The notes beneath the pieces were generated by a model. The model ran no database searches and had not been told where the DNA came from. It saw only the letters and a program-made list of their open reading frames with translations. This document shows, one piece after another, positions 1-8,066 of a stretch of 64,000 nt of DNA (position 1 is its first letter; each line of letters begins with the position of its first letter). This DNA comes from Faecalibacterium sp. I3-3-89 (GTDB taxonomy: Bacteria; Bacillota; Clostridia; Oscillospirales; Ruminococcaceae). The DNA lies in contig NZ_CP094468.1 in the NCBI RefSeq assembly GCF_023347275.1, positions 1,674,001 through 1,738,000 on the forward strand, written 5' to 3'. Position numbers and translations under genes: made by a program.

Positions 1-215
1 TTTACAAGAGTCTGAAATTCCTGTTCTGTATCCACAAAGTGGTAAGGCGCATACTCACCATACGCTGTTGGCCTGCTGATAGTTACAAGCTGTACTCCCT
101 TATATCCAACTTCTCTGTTCAATTCTCTTTTTAATTCCACCAGATGCTTCCCATGCGTCGTTTTTAGAGCAAAACAACCATGTGCATTACGATCTTTTGC
201 TACTAAATAGCACAT
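1..215 (-). CDS. DUF6718-like small protein, C-terminus off the window edge
   Basis: The minus-strand frame starts with ATG at 215 and runs out of the window. The N-terminus reads MCYLVAKDRNAHGCFALKTT, which matches my memory of the DUF6718 family of small clostridial proteins of unknown function, often carried on mobile elements. An AAGGAGG Shine-Dalgarno lies just upstream of the ATG, inside the end of the preceding small ORF, so the two are probably translationally coupled. It is the third cistron after the strong promoter at 671-719. The family call is from memory; no catalytic residues are evident. Confidence 0.6.
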   Translation of the reverse strand, partial: MCYLVAKDRNAHGCFALKTTHGKHLVELKRELNREVGYKGVQLVTISRPTAYGEYAPYHFVDTEQEFQTLV

Positions 216-387
216 TATTCAGCACCTCCTTAAATTCATGTTCATTCCGAATCAATCCATTTTCATACTTTTCACGCATTATCTTCCCTGTTTCCACGGG
301 ATAATTCTTTTTATATTGCTCTTTTTTCGGCATCATGCCGTCATTTAAATTGATGTTTTCCCCTGTCACCAAATCATTTGCCTTCAA
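187..387 (-). CDS. Small hypothetical protein between XRE regulator and DUF6718 gene
   Basis: A 66-residue frame with a TTG start overlaps the end of the XRE gene and the start of the next gene. Its second half (EKYENGLIRNEHEFKEVLNN) looks like a real amphipathic protein segment. Its first half is encoded by DNA that resembles, in a shifted frame, the 3' part of the gene at 716-1105 (shared stretch around a GCATGATGCCGA-like sequence). It may therefore be a small real gene or a rearranged duplicate of that 3' end. Function unknown. Confidence 0.4.
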   Translation of the reverse strand: MKANDLVTGENINLNDGMMPKKEQYKKNYPVETGKIMREKYENGLIRNEHEFKEVLNNVLFSSKRS

Positions 388-655
388 TAGTTTTCAATTC
401 TTCAAGGTAATAGTCACCATGATAGAATTTAGAAACATCCATATCAAGAGCTTCAATTACTCGACACGCCAAGCCAAAAGAAGAAGTCAAAATGTTTCTT
501 TCCCCAGATTCCAGCCTTTGATATTGACGTAATGTTATTTTTGCGCGATCAGCAACCTCTTGTTGCGTCAGCCTTAATATTTGTCGTTTTTCCGATAAGA
601 CAGCCGCTGCCGTTGGAATTATCGTTTGAAAGCCATCTAAAATTCCGGCACTCAT
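374..655 (-). CDS. XRE-family transcriptional regulator
   Basis: A 93-residue protein that is essentially one Cro/C1-type helix-turn-helix domain: SEKRQILRLTQQEVADRAKI is the recognition region, followed by TLRQYQRLESGERN, the typical Q-x-x-x-E-x-G end of the fold. A longer frame opens at 682, but the ATG at 655 has AAGGGAG eight bases upstream, while the 682 ATG would sit only a few bases from the predicted transcription start. I chose 655. The gene lies directly behind a consensus promoter with nested palindromes, so autoregulation is likely. It heads an operon with two small downstream genes. Confidence 0.75.
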   Translation of the reverse strand: MSAGILDGFQTIIPTAAAVLSEKRQILRLTQQEVADRAKITLRQYQRLESGERNILTSSFGLACRVIEALDMDVSKFYHGDYYLEELKTIEGK

Positions 656-670
656 AGTATTAGCTCCCTT

Positions 671-719
671 CATCACGTCCATTTGGACGTATTATACGAC
701 CAAATGGACGTGATGTCAA
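671..719 (-). promoter_or_regulatory. Consensus promoter with nested palindromic operators for the XRE operon
   Basis: On the minus strand TTGACA (719-714) and TATAAT (696-691) are separated by exactly 17 bases. Superimposed are two 16-base arms, CATCACGTCCATTTGG (671-686) and its perfect inverse CCAAATGGACGTGATG (700-715), flanking the -10. Each arm also contains CGTCCA-type half-sites. The -35 overlaps the stop of the upstream gene. A repressor bound to both arms would cover -35 to start site; the XRE protein just downstream is the obvious candidate. Confidence 0.8.
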
Positions 720-1105
720 GTTGTACACTTTTGAGGCGAGAGGGCACTTTGTTCATCTTTTTCAAGCGAAATGATAACTGCATTTTTCTCGGCATCATAC
801 CGTCCTTTAAACTGATGGTCTTTTCCTGCTGCCAGACCATTTGCTTCCAGCAACACCTGAATGAACTGTATTCCGTTAATCATCATCCGACACTGCCCAT
901 CGGTCAGCAGCCTGTCCGGAACCTTAAAGGACATGGGATGCTCCGCAGCACATGGCGTGATTGCAATAGACTTCCGATCTTTCCTCTGCAAAACGCAGAT
1001 ATAGGCCGGACTTCCAAGAATACGGATAACATCTTTCCCAACATTCATTCTCCGGCTTTCCGCCGGAATTGTCACTCGCAGGTTCATAACTCGTCCAGAA
1101 TTCAT
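716..1105 (-). CDS. Unknown protein, last gene of the recombinase operon
   Basis: A 129-residue soluble protein. The start overlaps the stop of the previous gene (ATG at 1105, previous stop at 1102), indicating translational coupling. The sequence has a beta-rich N-terminus (MNLRVTIPAESRRMNVGKDV) and two Cys; I recognise no family. It is the fifth cistron after the RepA-like ATPase, the resolvase-like protein, the recombinase and the 274-residue protein, so a role in the same element's maintenance or transposition is inferred from context only. Confidence 0.6.
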   Translation of the reverse strand: MNSGRVMNLRVTIPAESRRMNVGKDVIRILGSPAYICVLQRKDRKSIAITPCAAEHPMSFKVPDRLLTDGQCRMMINGIQFIQVLLEANGLAAGKDHQFKGRYDAEKNAVIISLEKDEQSALSPQKCTT

Positions 1106-1926
1106 GTCGGCATTCCTCTCCCGTCAGACTCATAACTCGATTGCTGCATATTCACAGATTGTTCCGGCAAATGGGGCAGCGCTGTATTTTCCGGTGGTTC
1201 GCTTTTCTGTCTCATTGGTGGCTTCGGCACTGTATTCTCTTCCTGCACAGGCTCATCCAATACCGCAGAGTCCTGATACTCAATGAAGTCTTCAAACATG
1301 TTCATCTGGTGGTCTGCAATATAGTCATTATAAGATTTTCCGATACGGTTCTTATAGGCATCCGGGAAGAATTTCATCTGCTTTTTCTTCATTTCACCAG
1401 TAAGCGGATCCGTATATTCCTGTGGCTTCGGGGTGAACATGATTGCTTCTTCCAAATCGAACAACATACAAAGGCCATGATCCGAGTTCGCTACTCGTCC
1501 GAGTATCTTATAGCGGCATTCTCGGTTCCAACTCATGATTTTGAAGATATTTTCCACAAATTCCAAAGAGGTAATATCCTTATTCACCCAGTTTTCGTCC
1601 TTCTGTCTTGCCCATTCAACAGATGCACTGTCCTCTTCCGGGCACATAATCAGCGCAAGCCGCTTCTTGTTTGGATGCAGAATTGGAAGAACATACTTAA
1701 TTCCTTCAAAAAGCCGGATACAGGCCATATTGAATTTCATAACGCCATATTTTATGCTCACTGCAGGTTTATTCAGCATGGAAAACTGGGTGCGCGGCGG
1801 AAGTTCATAGCCATCGAACTTTTCGTACTCCAGTTCTCTTTTATGTTCTTTCCGTATCTGTGCAAGTTCACGAATCAAGGAGATTTCCCGAACGCTCAGT
1901 TCCTGCGCCCTGCTTTTTTCTTCCAT
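1102..1926 (-). CDS. Unknown protein of the recombinase operon (274 aa)
   Basis: A 274-residue protein with a charged helical N-terminus (residues 1-35), a central folded region containing SIKYGVMKFNMACIRLFEG (about 57-75), and a Pro/Glu/Gln-rich, probably disordered C-terminus from about residue 230. It starts 15 bases after the recombinase stop and overlaps the next gene by four bases. I do not recognise the family. Its fixed place between a large serine recombinase and another small gene suggests an accessory factor for that recombinase, but this is inference. Confidence 0.6.
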   Translation of the reverse strand: MEEKSRAQELSVREISLIRELAQIRKEHKRELEYEKFDGYELPPRTQFSMLNKPAVSIKYGVMKFNMACIRLFEGIKYVLPILHPNKKRLALIMCPEEDSASVEWARQKDENWVNKDITSLEFVENIFKIMSWNRECRYKILGRVANSDHGLCMLFDLEEAIMFTPKPQEYTDPLTGEMKKKQMKFFPDAYKNRIGKSYNDYIADHQMNMFEDFIEYQDSAVLDEPVQEENTVPKPPMRQKSEPPENTALPHLPEQSVNMQQSSYESDGRGMPT

Positions 1927-1940
1927 TCTATAAGTTCCTC

Positions 1941-3764
1941 CTACATCGACATCAAAAGATCATCCAGTTCACGTTGAACTTCATTTCTGCTTGGAATTGC
2001 ACCAATCATGGGATTTTCTACGACTTGGCCAGATTCCATCACATCACTAACTGTAATGCTCTGAACCCATTTACTCCGATATAGCCGGCATTTCAGATTC
2101 ATCGAACAATTTTCTTGTTCATACTGATTTTTCCCAGTCAAAATCCGGGACTCATCTAATTCAAAAATCAGAAATTTTGCATTTCCCTGACCTCGGCAGA
2201 TACCACGGCACCGATAGCGGCAATTCCTTCTCCAGTTCAACGTTTGAAGGATCAGGCCAGAAAACGCTCTGGCTGAAAAGGCACTATGAACGTCATTGTC
2301 ATCTTGCCAGTGCATCGCCGTTGAAGAGCCATGATCGCTCTTTCGTAAAATCACGACCTGCAGAATCGGATGATAGAGCAGTTCCACATATTCGCAGTTG
2401 TCCAGCCGGGTGTGGCAAGCCTTGCTGAAACGGATTCCATTTTTAGAAATCGTCATAATCGGGCTGCTTTGATTGATAAAACATATGCCAGATACAGTCA
2501 AATAATCAGATGGCAATGCCATATCCAACTTCTTTCCAGACCGCATTTCTGCCATCTTGTTCAGTTTCGCCACCTCTTCCGGCAGATAGGTGCTCAGGCA
2601 AAGGCTGCGGATGCTTTCGGCATTGATACCGTTCCAGTTCGGATGGATACCCACAAAGCCTTTCAATGCTCCCTGTCGGATTACCACAATATCCTGCACA
2701 CCGCACTTTTTGCTGCTGGATGCCACAAGATGTGCAGCCCGTGCAATCTCCGGCGAAACAATCGCTTCGTGATGTTCCGGGACATAGGCAGAGCAGCGAT
2801 TCCCATTATTCTTTGTGACCTTGCCCAGCTTGTAGTCCACCACGATGCTCTTCCGGGCTTCCAGATCACCCCAGCGGCGTTCATTTTTCATGATGTTTGC
2901 TACCATCACACCGTTCCACTCCTGCCTGCCGCGCAGGGTGCTGCGCTTTTTCTGCGTCAGGATCATTGCAATCTGATCGTAGTTATACCCTTGAATAAAT
3001 GCCAGAAAGATAAACCGCACCGTCTTTGCTTCTTCCGGCTCGATCACCAACTGGCCATCCTTAGTATGCCGATACCCCATCAGGTCAGCCACCGGGTACT
3101 GACCTGTCATAATGCGCTGATCATACGAAAGGATCATCCGGCGGCTCTTGTTGCCCGATTCCCAGTCTGCCAAAAGAGCCTGAATGTCAAGACTGTATTG
3201 ACTGCTTGGATTCAGCGTGTAGATGTTTTCCGTTTCAAAGTACACGCCAATGGGATGTGCCGGGTGCATGGTTTTCAGGGCCGCGATCTGCGTCATGCAA
3301 TCTGAAAAATTCCGAGCAAAACGTGAAATGCTGGCACAGATAATCAAATCCATCTTCTGGTCTTTGGCATCTCGCATCATGCGTTTAAACGCATCACGTT
3401 TCCGCAGCGATGTGCCGGATTTTCCTTCATCGCTGTAAATGTCCTGCAAATTCCAGTTTTCCGTTTCTGCAATCTTTTTGGTGTAATATAGAGTCTGGTT
3501 TTCAATGGAAGAAATCTGTTCTTCGCTAGAGGTGCTGACACGGGCATAAACCGCTACACGCTTCAGGTCACTGTCGTAAATCGACGGTGTCGGTTTCGCC
3601 GGACGAAAGTAGTCTTTTGCCGTTTTCTGGCCCTGTTCTGCCTGCTTATGGATTCTGTCCCGAATTTCAGCTTTTCTCTTTTCGGACTCCAAATGCCTAC
3701 TCTGCCAGTCTGCTCCACACGGCAGCATGTCCACATCTTTTGCTGGGATATGTTCTACGTTCAT
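1941..3764 (-). CDS. Large serine recombinase (607 aa)
   Basis: A serine-family site-specific recombinase. After an 80-residue N-terminal extension the resolvase domain begins with VAVYARVSTSSEEQ, carrying the catalytic Ser after the Tyr-Ala-Arg-Val motif, and continues with SDEGKSGTSLRKRDAF and ASISRFARNFSD (active-site Arg). The recombinase domain follows (YPVADLMGYRHTKDGQLVIE onward). The last 200 residues lack the usual CxxC-n-CxxC zinc ribbon, unlike the other recombinases in this window, though scattered Cys remain. The start overlaps the preceding gene's stop by four bases. It would catalyse integration and excision of the element at the left of the window. Confidence 0.9.
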   Translation of the reverse strand: MNVEHIPAKDVDMLPCGADWQSRHLESEKRKAEIRDRIHKQAEQGQKTAKDYFRPAKPTPSIYDSDLKRVAVYARVSTSSEEQISSIENQTLYYTKKIAETENWNLQDIYSDEGKSGTSLRKRDAFKRMMRDAKDQKMDLIICASISRFARNFSDCMTQIAALKTMHPAHPIGVYFETENIYTLNPSSQYSLDIQALLADWESGNKSRRMILSYDQRIMTGQYPVADLMGYRHTKDGQLVIEPEEAKTVRFIFLAFIQGYNYDQIAMILTQKKRSTLRGRQEWNGVMVANIMKNERRWGDLEARKSIVVDYKLGKVTKNNGNRCSAYVPEHHEAIVSPEIARAAHLVASSSKKCGVQDIVVIRQGALKGFVGIHPNWNGINAESIRSLCLSTYLPEEVAKLNKMAEMRSGKKLDMALPSDYLTVSGICFINQSSPIMTISKNGIRFSKACHTRLDNCEYVELLYHPILQVVILRKSDHGSSTAMHWQDDNDVHSAFSARAFSGLILQTLNWRRNCRYRCRGICRGQGNAKFLIFELDESRILTGKNQYEQENCSMNLKCRLYRSKWVQSITVSDVMESGQVVENPMIGAIPSRNEVQRELDDLLMSM

Positions 3765-4252
3765 TTTTCTTCAGCCTTTGTCATTTCATCTTCCAGTCGA
3801 ATTCTCCACTCAAGATAATCTTTCCTTCGGATTGATGTATATTTTTCGGCCAATTCTTTCAGGTTCTGACGCTGATTCTCAACATCAAGAATCGTGTCAA
3901 TTCTCTGGTCGTCATCATCTGTAACAATGTCCACCCGCATCGGCAAATCAAACAGATATTTCAGCAGAAAACAGAAATCACAGGTATTCGCTGCAAGGTA
4001 GGCCCTTGTCTGTGAAAAAATCAGATTGACGGCACCCTTTTTGCAATCTTTGAGCAGATGCACCATTTCCGGGCGTTTATAAATTTCCTTATTCCCTGTG
4101 ATGTCAATATAGACACCAACCAGCCTTTTATCCGCATCATCCCTAAACTTTTCAGCATAGTAGGAACTGTGATAGGCTACCGCTGCATCCTTAGAGCGTT
4201 CCCACAGTTTTGCAAGTTTCACATAGCCACCAACCTTATACTTGCGGTCCAT
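3761..4252 (-). CDS. Degenerate resolvase-domain protein, probable recombinase partner
   Basis: A 163-residue protein resembling only the catalytic domain of a serine recombinase: GVYIDITGNKEIYKRPEM matches the D-x-x-x-S-G-x-x-x-x-RP region, and LLKDCKKGAVNLIFSQT matches the helix and strand before the active-site Arg. Where the catalytic motif should be, the sequence is VAYHSSYYAEKF: the usual Arg two before the Ser is replaced, and the SRxxR segment reads TRAYLAANT. It may be catalytically weak or dead. It overlaps the ATPase upstream (17 bases) and the full recombinase downstream (4 bases), so a stoichiometric partner role is plausible. No DNA-binding domain follows. Confidence 0.65.
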   Translation of the reverse strand: MDRKYKVGGYVKLAKLWERSKDAAVAYHSSYYAEKFRDDADKRLVGVYIDITGNKEIYKRPEMVHLLKDCKKGAVNLIFSQTRAYLAANTCDFCFLLKYLFDLPMRVDIVTDDDDQRIDTILDVENQRQNLKELAEKYTSIRRKDYLEWRIRLEDEMTKAEEK

Positions 4253-5225
4253 TCATAGCACCTTCTTCCAGCTGAACACTCCAATACCATCTCCGCTTCT
4301 TCTGGTAGCAGTGGATTCCCATTTCCGTTTTTACCATCCGCGCCACTCGTTTGCTGACACCCTCATTGTCCAGACGGCAATAAATTTCATTTGCGCTCAT
4401 ATCGCCTTTTTCAAGGAAATGCTTGATCCAGTAGGCAGCTTTCTGTTGCTCTGTATCAAATTTAGGTTCGGCGTCCGGCTGTTGTTTTTCAAAAAGCTGT
4501 GGCCTGCATTCCAGCCATCGAAAGCCCTTGTCGGCAGAAATGGAAAAGCGGATGTCTTCTGCCGTAGGCGCAAGACTGTTTTTGATTTGATGTACGATTC
4601 TTATATCAGGATTCTCGGTATCTCGCTCCACCTGCAGGACGCTTCGTGCTGCTGCCACAACATCAATACTGCCAAGGCTGCGGTACAGCCCTTTGGAGCC
4701 TTCTTTTTTGTTGAGGTGTCCAATCAGAACGATGGCGCAGTCATAGCCCGCAGCCCACATTCCAAGGCGGCGCATAAGTTTCCGTGCCCTGCCTGCGATC
4801 TGCAAATCGGAATCACTGCCAAGATAAGCCTGAATCGGGTCGATCACGACCAAGCGCGGCCGGAATTCAATGATTGCCTGACGGATGCGCTCATCGTCTA
4901 ATGTAAGGCCGTTATATACTTCCTCATTGATGAAAGCAATCTTACTGCAGTCTGCTCCGCAGCGTTCCAGACGGGGCTTTATCGTGTCTGAAACGCCATC
5001 CTCTGAGCACTGATAAATCACTTTTTGCGGTGTACCGATTTTACAACCGTCCGGGGTCTTACCTCCTGTTGAAAGTTCCGCAATCAGATTCATCATCATG
5101 GTTGATTTTCCATCGCCAGGATCACCTTGCAGCAGTGTGATTTTTCCGATTGCGATAAACGGATACCACAGCCACCGTACATCCGTTGATTGGACTTCGC
5201 TATACAGTGTCAGCAGCCGTTCCAT
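4236..5225 (-). CDS. RepA-like AAA/RecA-fold ATPase
   Basis: A 329-residue RecA-fold ATPase of the RepA/hexameric helicase type (AAA_25). Walker A is GDPGDGKST (about residues 35-43) and Walker B is RLVVIDPIQAYLG (about 122-134); IVLIGHLNKKEGSKG is the typical sensor/Lys-Lys segment after strand 4. The C-terminal 70 residues look like a winged helix. Members serve plasmid or phage replication. It is the first gene of the left operon and lies behind the operators at 5297-5346. A decayed copy of its first codons lies upstream near 5440-5510. Confidence 0.85.
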   Translation of the reverse strand: MERLLTLYSEVQSTDVRWLWYPFIAIGKITLLQGDPGDGKSTMMMNLIAELSTGGKTPDGCKIGTPQKVIYQCSEDGVSDTIKPRLERCGADCSKIAFINEEVYNGLTLDDERIRQAIIEFRPRLVVIDPIQAYLGSDSDLQIAGRARKLMRRLGMWAAGYDCAIVLIGHLNKKEGSKGLYRSLGSIDVVAAARSVLQVERDTENPDIRIVHQIKNSLAPTAEDIRFSISADKGFRWLECRPQLFEKQQPDAEPKFDTEQQKAAYWIKHFLEKGDMSANEIYCRLDNEGVSKRVARMVKTEMGIHCYQKKRRWYWSVQLEEGAMNGPQV

Positions 5226-5270
5226 TTCGTTTCCCCCACTTTATTTTTACAGTTTGATTTCATGCTTTTA

Positions 5271-5346
5271 TTATACACTTATCAGATGATTTTTTCTGTG
5301 AAGTGGCACTTCACATGTGCAGCAAATTGTGATGTAACACTTCACA
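5271..5346 (-). promoter_or_regulatory. Promoter and two 19-bp palindromic operators of the ATPase operon
   Basis: A -10 TATAAT is at 5276-5271 on the minus strand with no good -35, as expected of a regulated promoter. Upstream are TGTGAAGTGGCACTTCACA (5297-5315, perfect 9-bp arms) and a degenerate copy TGTGATGTAACACTTCACA (5328-5346), centre to centre 31 bp, about three helical turns. Either adjacent XRE protein could bind here; this is inference. Confidence 0.7.
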
Positions 5347-5439
5347 AAATTGCCTCAGAACACACGACCGCTGGGGGTGGCCCCGCCAAATTCTGAGTCA
5401 CATTTTCATCATTTTCTCTATACAGTTCTTCTAATCAAA

Positions 5440-5625
5440 AACGAAAGTACATCTGTTAACTGAACCCCGCTGTACAGCGTCAGTAACTTTTTCACTTCGT
5501 TCTCACTCACATTATCGTGCTGTTTAATTTTATGGCTTTATTATACACCTGTCAGATGATTTTTTCTGTGAACCAGCAGTTCACTTGTTGCCCAAAATGT
5601 GAACTGCTGGTTCACATTTTGGCCT
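5440..5625 (-). repeat. Decayed tandem duplicate of the ATPase promoter, operators and first codons
   Basis: This stretch repeats the 5196-5352 segment. It has the same -10 (5545-5540), the same TCAGATGATTTTTTCTGTGAA spacer, and a short coding remnant reading VKKLLTLYSGVQLTDV against MERLLTLYSEVQSTDV in the intact gene, before it runs into a stop. The operators have changed: TGTGAACCAGCAGTTCACT (5567-5585) and TGTGAACTGCTGGTTCACA (5598-5616) are inverted copies of each other and can form a long hairpin. The TGTGAA/TTCACA ends are conserved while the centres differ from the first unit. Confidence 0.75.
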
Positions 5626-5696
5626 CAGAAGCCATCTCCGCTAGAGGTGAAAAATAAGAATTCCGACTTCTATGTTGGCTGTTCTTTTCGTTCTTC

Positions 5697-5725
5697 TTGA
5701 TTCGTTTTTCCATAGGCCAGATAAT
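5697..5725 (+). promoter_or_regulatory. Promoter of the second XRE gene
   Basis: TTGATT (5697-5702) and GATAAT (5720-5725) with a 17-base spacer, 42 bases before the XRE start at 5767. It points away from the duplicated ATPase promoters, giving a divergent regulator-target arrangement. Confidence 0.55.
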
Positions 5726-5766
5726 AAAAGTACTCTTATGCGGGCATTTGAAAGGAAGATTTACTT

Positions 5767-6111
5767 ATGTCCGTCAATTACGTTGCTTTAGGAAAACGCA
5801 TTGGTTATTTTAGAATGCAGTGCGGTAATATCACCCAGGAAGCCTTAGCCTCTAAAATCAATCGCAGTCGTGAATTTCTGGCCAAAATTGAAAAAGGCAC
5901 AGAACACCCCAGCATTGCCACTCTGGTCGATATTGCCGACGCCCTCTGCATTTCCGTTGATGATTTGTTGATAGACAGTCTTCACTATTCCGTTTCAACT
6001 TCCAACACCGAATTGCATCGTCTGTTATTGGACTGCAACGAAACTGAACAGGAAATCATTATCCACACGGCGAGTGAGTTAAAGGCCACTCTTGTCAGCC
6101 TTGGAATTTAA
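5767..6111 (+). CDS. XRE-family transcriptional regulator
   Basis: A 114-residue protein with an N-terminal Cro/C1 helix-turn-helix (residues about 8-62): TQEALASKINRSREFLAKIE then KGTEHPSIATLVDIADALCI and DDLL are the classic helices 2-5. The remaining 50 residues are a helical tail, perhaps for dimerisation. SD GAAAGGA lies ten bases before the ATG. It is divergent from the ATPase operon and next to four palindromic operators, so it is the likely repressor of that operon. The terminator-like hairpin at 6144-6208 follows. Confidence 0.85.
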   Translation: MSVNYVALGKRIGYFRMQCGNITQEALASKINRSREFLAKIEKGTEHPSIATLVDIADALCISVDDLLIDSLHYSVSTSNTELHRLLLDCNETEQEIIIHTASELKATLVSLGI

Positions 6112-6143
6112 CATCCATCCGTATTAAAATCACAAAATAAAAA

Positions 6144-6208
6144 GGCCCGCATAAGTCGCAGACGCACCCTCGAATCATCTTGGGTGCTGTCTGTGGTTTA
6201 TGCGAGCC
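6144..6208 (+). terminator. Long hairpin, probable terminator
   Basis: GGCCCGCATAA pairs imperfectly with TTTATGCGAGCC, with an inner stem CAGACGCACC against GGGTGCTGTCTG, followed by a T-rich run (6210-6233). It separates the XRE gene from the convergent ATPase/nuclease gene and may work in both directions. Confidence 0.6.
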
Positions 6209-6284
6209 TCTCTTATAATTCTTTTTCTGTATTTTAACTCATTTTAAGTTATAATACAGAATTCAAGTTAAGATTTGTTGTGAA

Positions 6285-7952
6285 TCACTTTTTCTTTACC
6301 ATGCAGCGCTTTTTAAAGAACGAAATACCGTAGCAAAGAATCTGATCGTAATCATCCTCATACTCCTTTGCATACATCCGATCATCAATTTGCTGCAAGG
6401 CTATATCGCATTCACTTTCCAGATTTTCCAAAACCTTCGTGTACTTTGCTTCAAAGATTGCAACGCGGGCATTGATGGAATCGTAAACGACCACATCACT
6501 TCGGCCTTCTCCATGCTCCTTATTGGAATCCACCATATATCCGGCACCTGTGAAGATGCCCGCAAGGAAAGCATGATAGAAGTCTTCCCGGTAGTCATGG
6601 TAGCTAATGGTGCGCCGGAGCAGAGCATTCATTTCCTTGGTAATGCCCTCGCTATCACCGTTCCAGACTGCATCGAACAAAGCATTTCGATTCCACTTCT
6701 TCGTACTGTCATCGAACCATTTGATGACTGTTGTTTCAAAAATCTCTTTGATTTCTGCGTTCGGAATCATAAGGGCAACCATGCCATCCGGCAACTCACC
6801 CTTATAATCTTCTTCACGCGCCTTGGTTAAGTACCCTGTCAGGTACAGCGTACTCCAAAGATTGTCTTCTGAGGAATGTAGATAATCATAGGTCAGGTTT
6901 TCATCCACACGCTGAACGATGCAGCCACCAGCCATCAGCGTTTCAAGTTTATTTGTGATGGTACTGCCTGCATAGTCAATAAAGGAACGGATGATTGCAT
7001 TGTCGCTGGTGTTCTTCCAGTAGCTGATAGGCTTAGCTTTCGGATTGCGCTGCAGTTCCAGCAAATAATTCATTACATCCCACGGGCAGTAAACATCAAA
7101 GGCTCCGAAATGGTATCCATCATACCATTTCTTGATGCTCTCAGCCTGCGTTGTCAAGTCAGCATCCTTTAGCAACAGGTCAACCTCACTCTGTACAAAT
7201 CCGAAATACTCGTTCAGACGAGAATTTGTGATAGTATCCGATACAAAATTATTTGTTCCCGTAAAAATGCTTTCTTTCGCAATCTTTAAGCAGCCCGTAA
7301 CAACTGCAAACTGAAGTGCTTGATTGTCTTTTAGAGCCTGCATCAAGCCTTTCATAACATCGAGCATTTCATTATAATAACCGTTATTATTCGCTTTTGC
7401 TACAGGGACATCATACTCGTCTATAAGAAGAATTACAGGCTTTGCATAATAGCTCTGCATCATCGTTGTCAAAAGCATAAGGCTGTTCTTAACTTCTTTT
7501 ATAGAACCATTGCCATGTGCAAGATGCTCAAACGCTGTTTTTTGGAATTCTGTAACACTTTTACTATCAAGCAAATAAAGATGTTTGTTGTACAAATCCG
7601 CTATCACCATTGTGAGCATATCGTATGCCCCAGTAAAATCCAGACCGTCTACCTGTCGGAATGAAACAAAGACTGTCGGATACTGATTCATCCACTCATC
7701 ACATAATACCTGATGCTCTGCAATTTCCAGCCCATCAAACAGTTCTTTGCTGTCTTTACGGATGTCAAAGAAGCTTTCTAACATACTCATGCCAAGCGTC
7801 TTACCGAAACGCCGTGGTCGAGTGATAAGTGTCACTTCTGCTTTTTCGTCCAAAATTTCCGCAATCAGGCCAGATTTGTCAATATAATAAAACCCACCGT
7901 TCCGAATCTTCTCAAAGTCCGAAATACCAACTGGGATGTTCAATTTTTTCAT
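6285..7952 (-). CDS. AAA-ATPase-like protein with C-terminal PD-(D/E)XK nuclease domain
   Basis: A protein of 555 residues from the ATG at 7952, which has GAAAGGAG eight bases upstream (an upstream in-frame start at 7982 lacks an SD). The N-terminal AAA-ATPase_like domain carries the Walker A variant RPRRFGKT near residue 47 and Walker B VILLIDEYDVPV near 165. The C-terminus has GRSDVVVYD and AIFEAKYTK, the D...ExK active site of the DUF1703/PD-(D/E)XK group. Such proteins are common, often multi-copy, in gut Firmicutes and Bacteroidota and their role is unproven; defence or mobile-element functions are proposed. Its own promoter is at 8029-8001. Confidence 0.88.
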   Translation of the reverse strand: MKKLNIPVGISDFEKIRNGGFYYIDKSGLIAEILDEKAEVTLITRPRRFGKTLGMSMLESFFDIRKDSKELFDGLEIAEHQVLCDEWMNQYPTVFVSFRQVDGLDFTGAYDMLTMVIADLYNKHLYLLDSKSVTEFQKTAFEHLAHGNGSIKEVKNSLMLLTTMMQSYYAKPVILLIDEYDVPVAKANNNGYYNEMLDVMKGLMQALKDNQALQFAVVTGCLKIAKESIFTGTNNFVSDTITNSRLNEYFGFVQSEVDLLLKDADLTTQAESIKKWYDGYHFGAFDVYCPWDVMNYLLELQRNPKAKPISYWKNTSDNAIIRSFIDYAGSTITNKLETLMAGGCIVQRVDENLTYDYLHSSEDNLWSTLYLTGYLTKAREEDYKGELPDGMVALMIPNAEIKEIFETTVIKWFDDSTKKWNRNALFDAVWNGDSEGITKEMNALLRRTISYHDYREDFYHAFLAGIFTGAGYMVDSNKEHGEGRSDVVVYDSINARVAIFEAKYTKVLENLESECDIALQQIDDRMYAKEYEDDYDQILCYGISFFKKRCMVKKK

Positions 7953-8000
7953 CTCTGCTGCTCCTTTCGCGTAGCCACACACAGACTTTTTATTGCTTCT

Positions 8001-8029
8001 ATGATACCATGAATCTCATGTTCTTACAA
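8001..8029 (-). promoter_or_regulatory. Promoter of the AAA/PD-(D/E)XK gene
   Basis: Minus-strand TTGTAA (8029-8024) and TATCAT (8006-8001) spaced by 17 bases, about 50 bases before the ATG at 7952. Confidence 0.5.
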
Positions 8030-8066
8030 GAAAAACTCTGCTTACTGTATTGATTCTGGCTACGAC

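Noticed and set aside
1141..1977. A 278-codon plus-strand frame at the left end
   Set aside because: Antisense of the coupled operon gene at 1102-1926; amino-acid composition is shadow-like (Phe, His and Ile excess).
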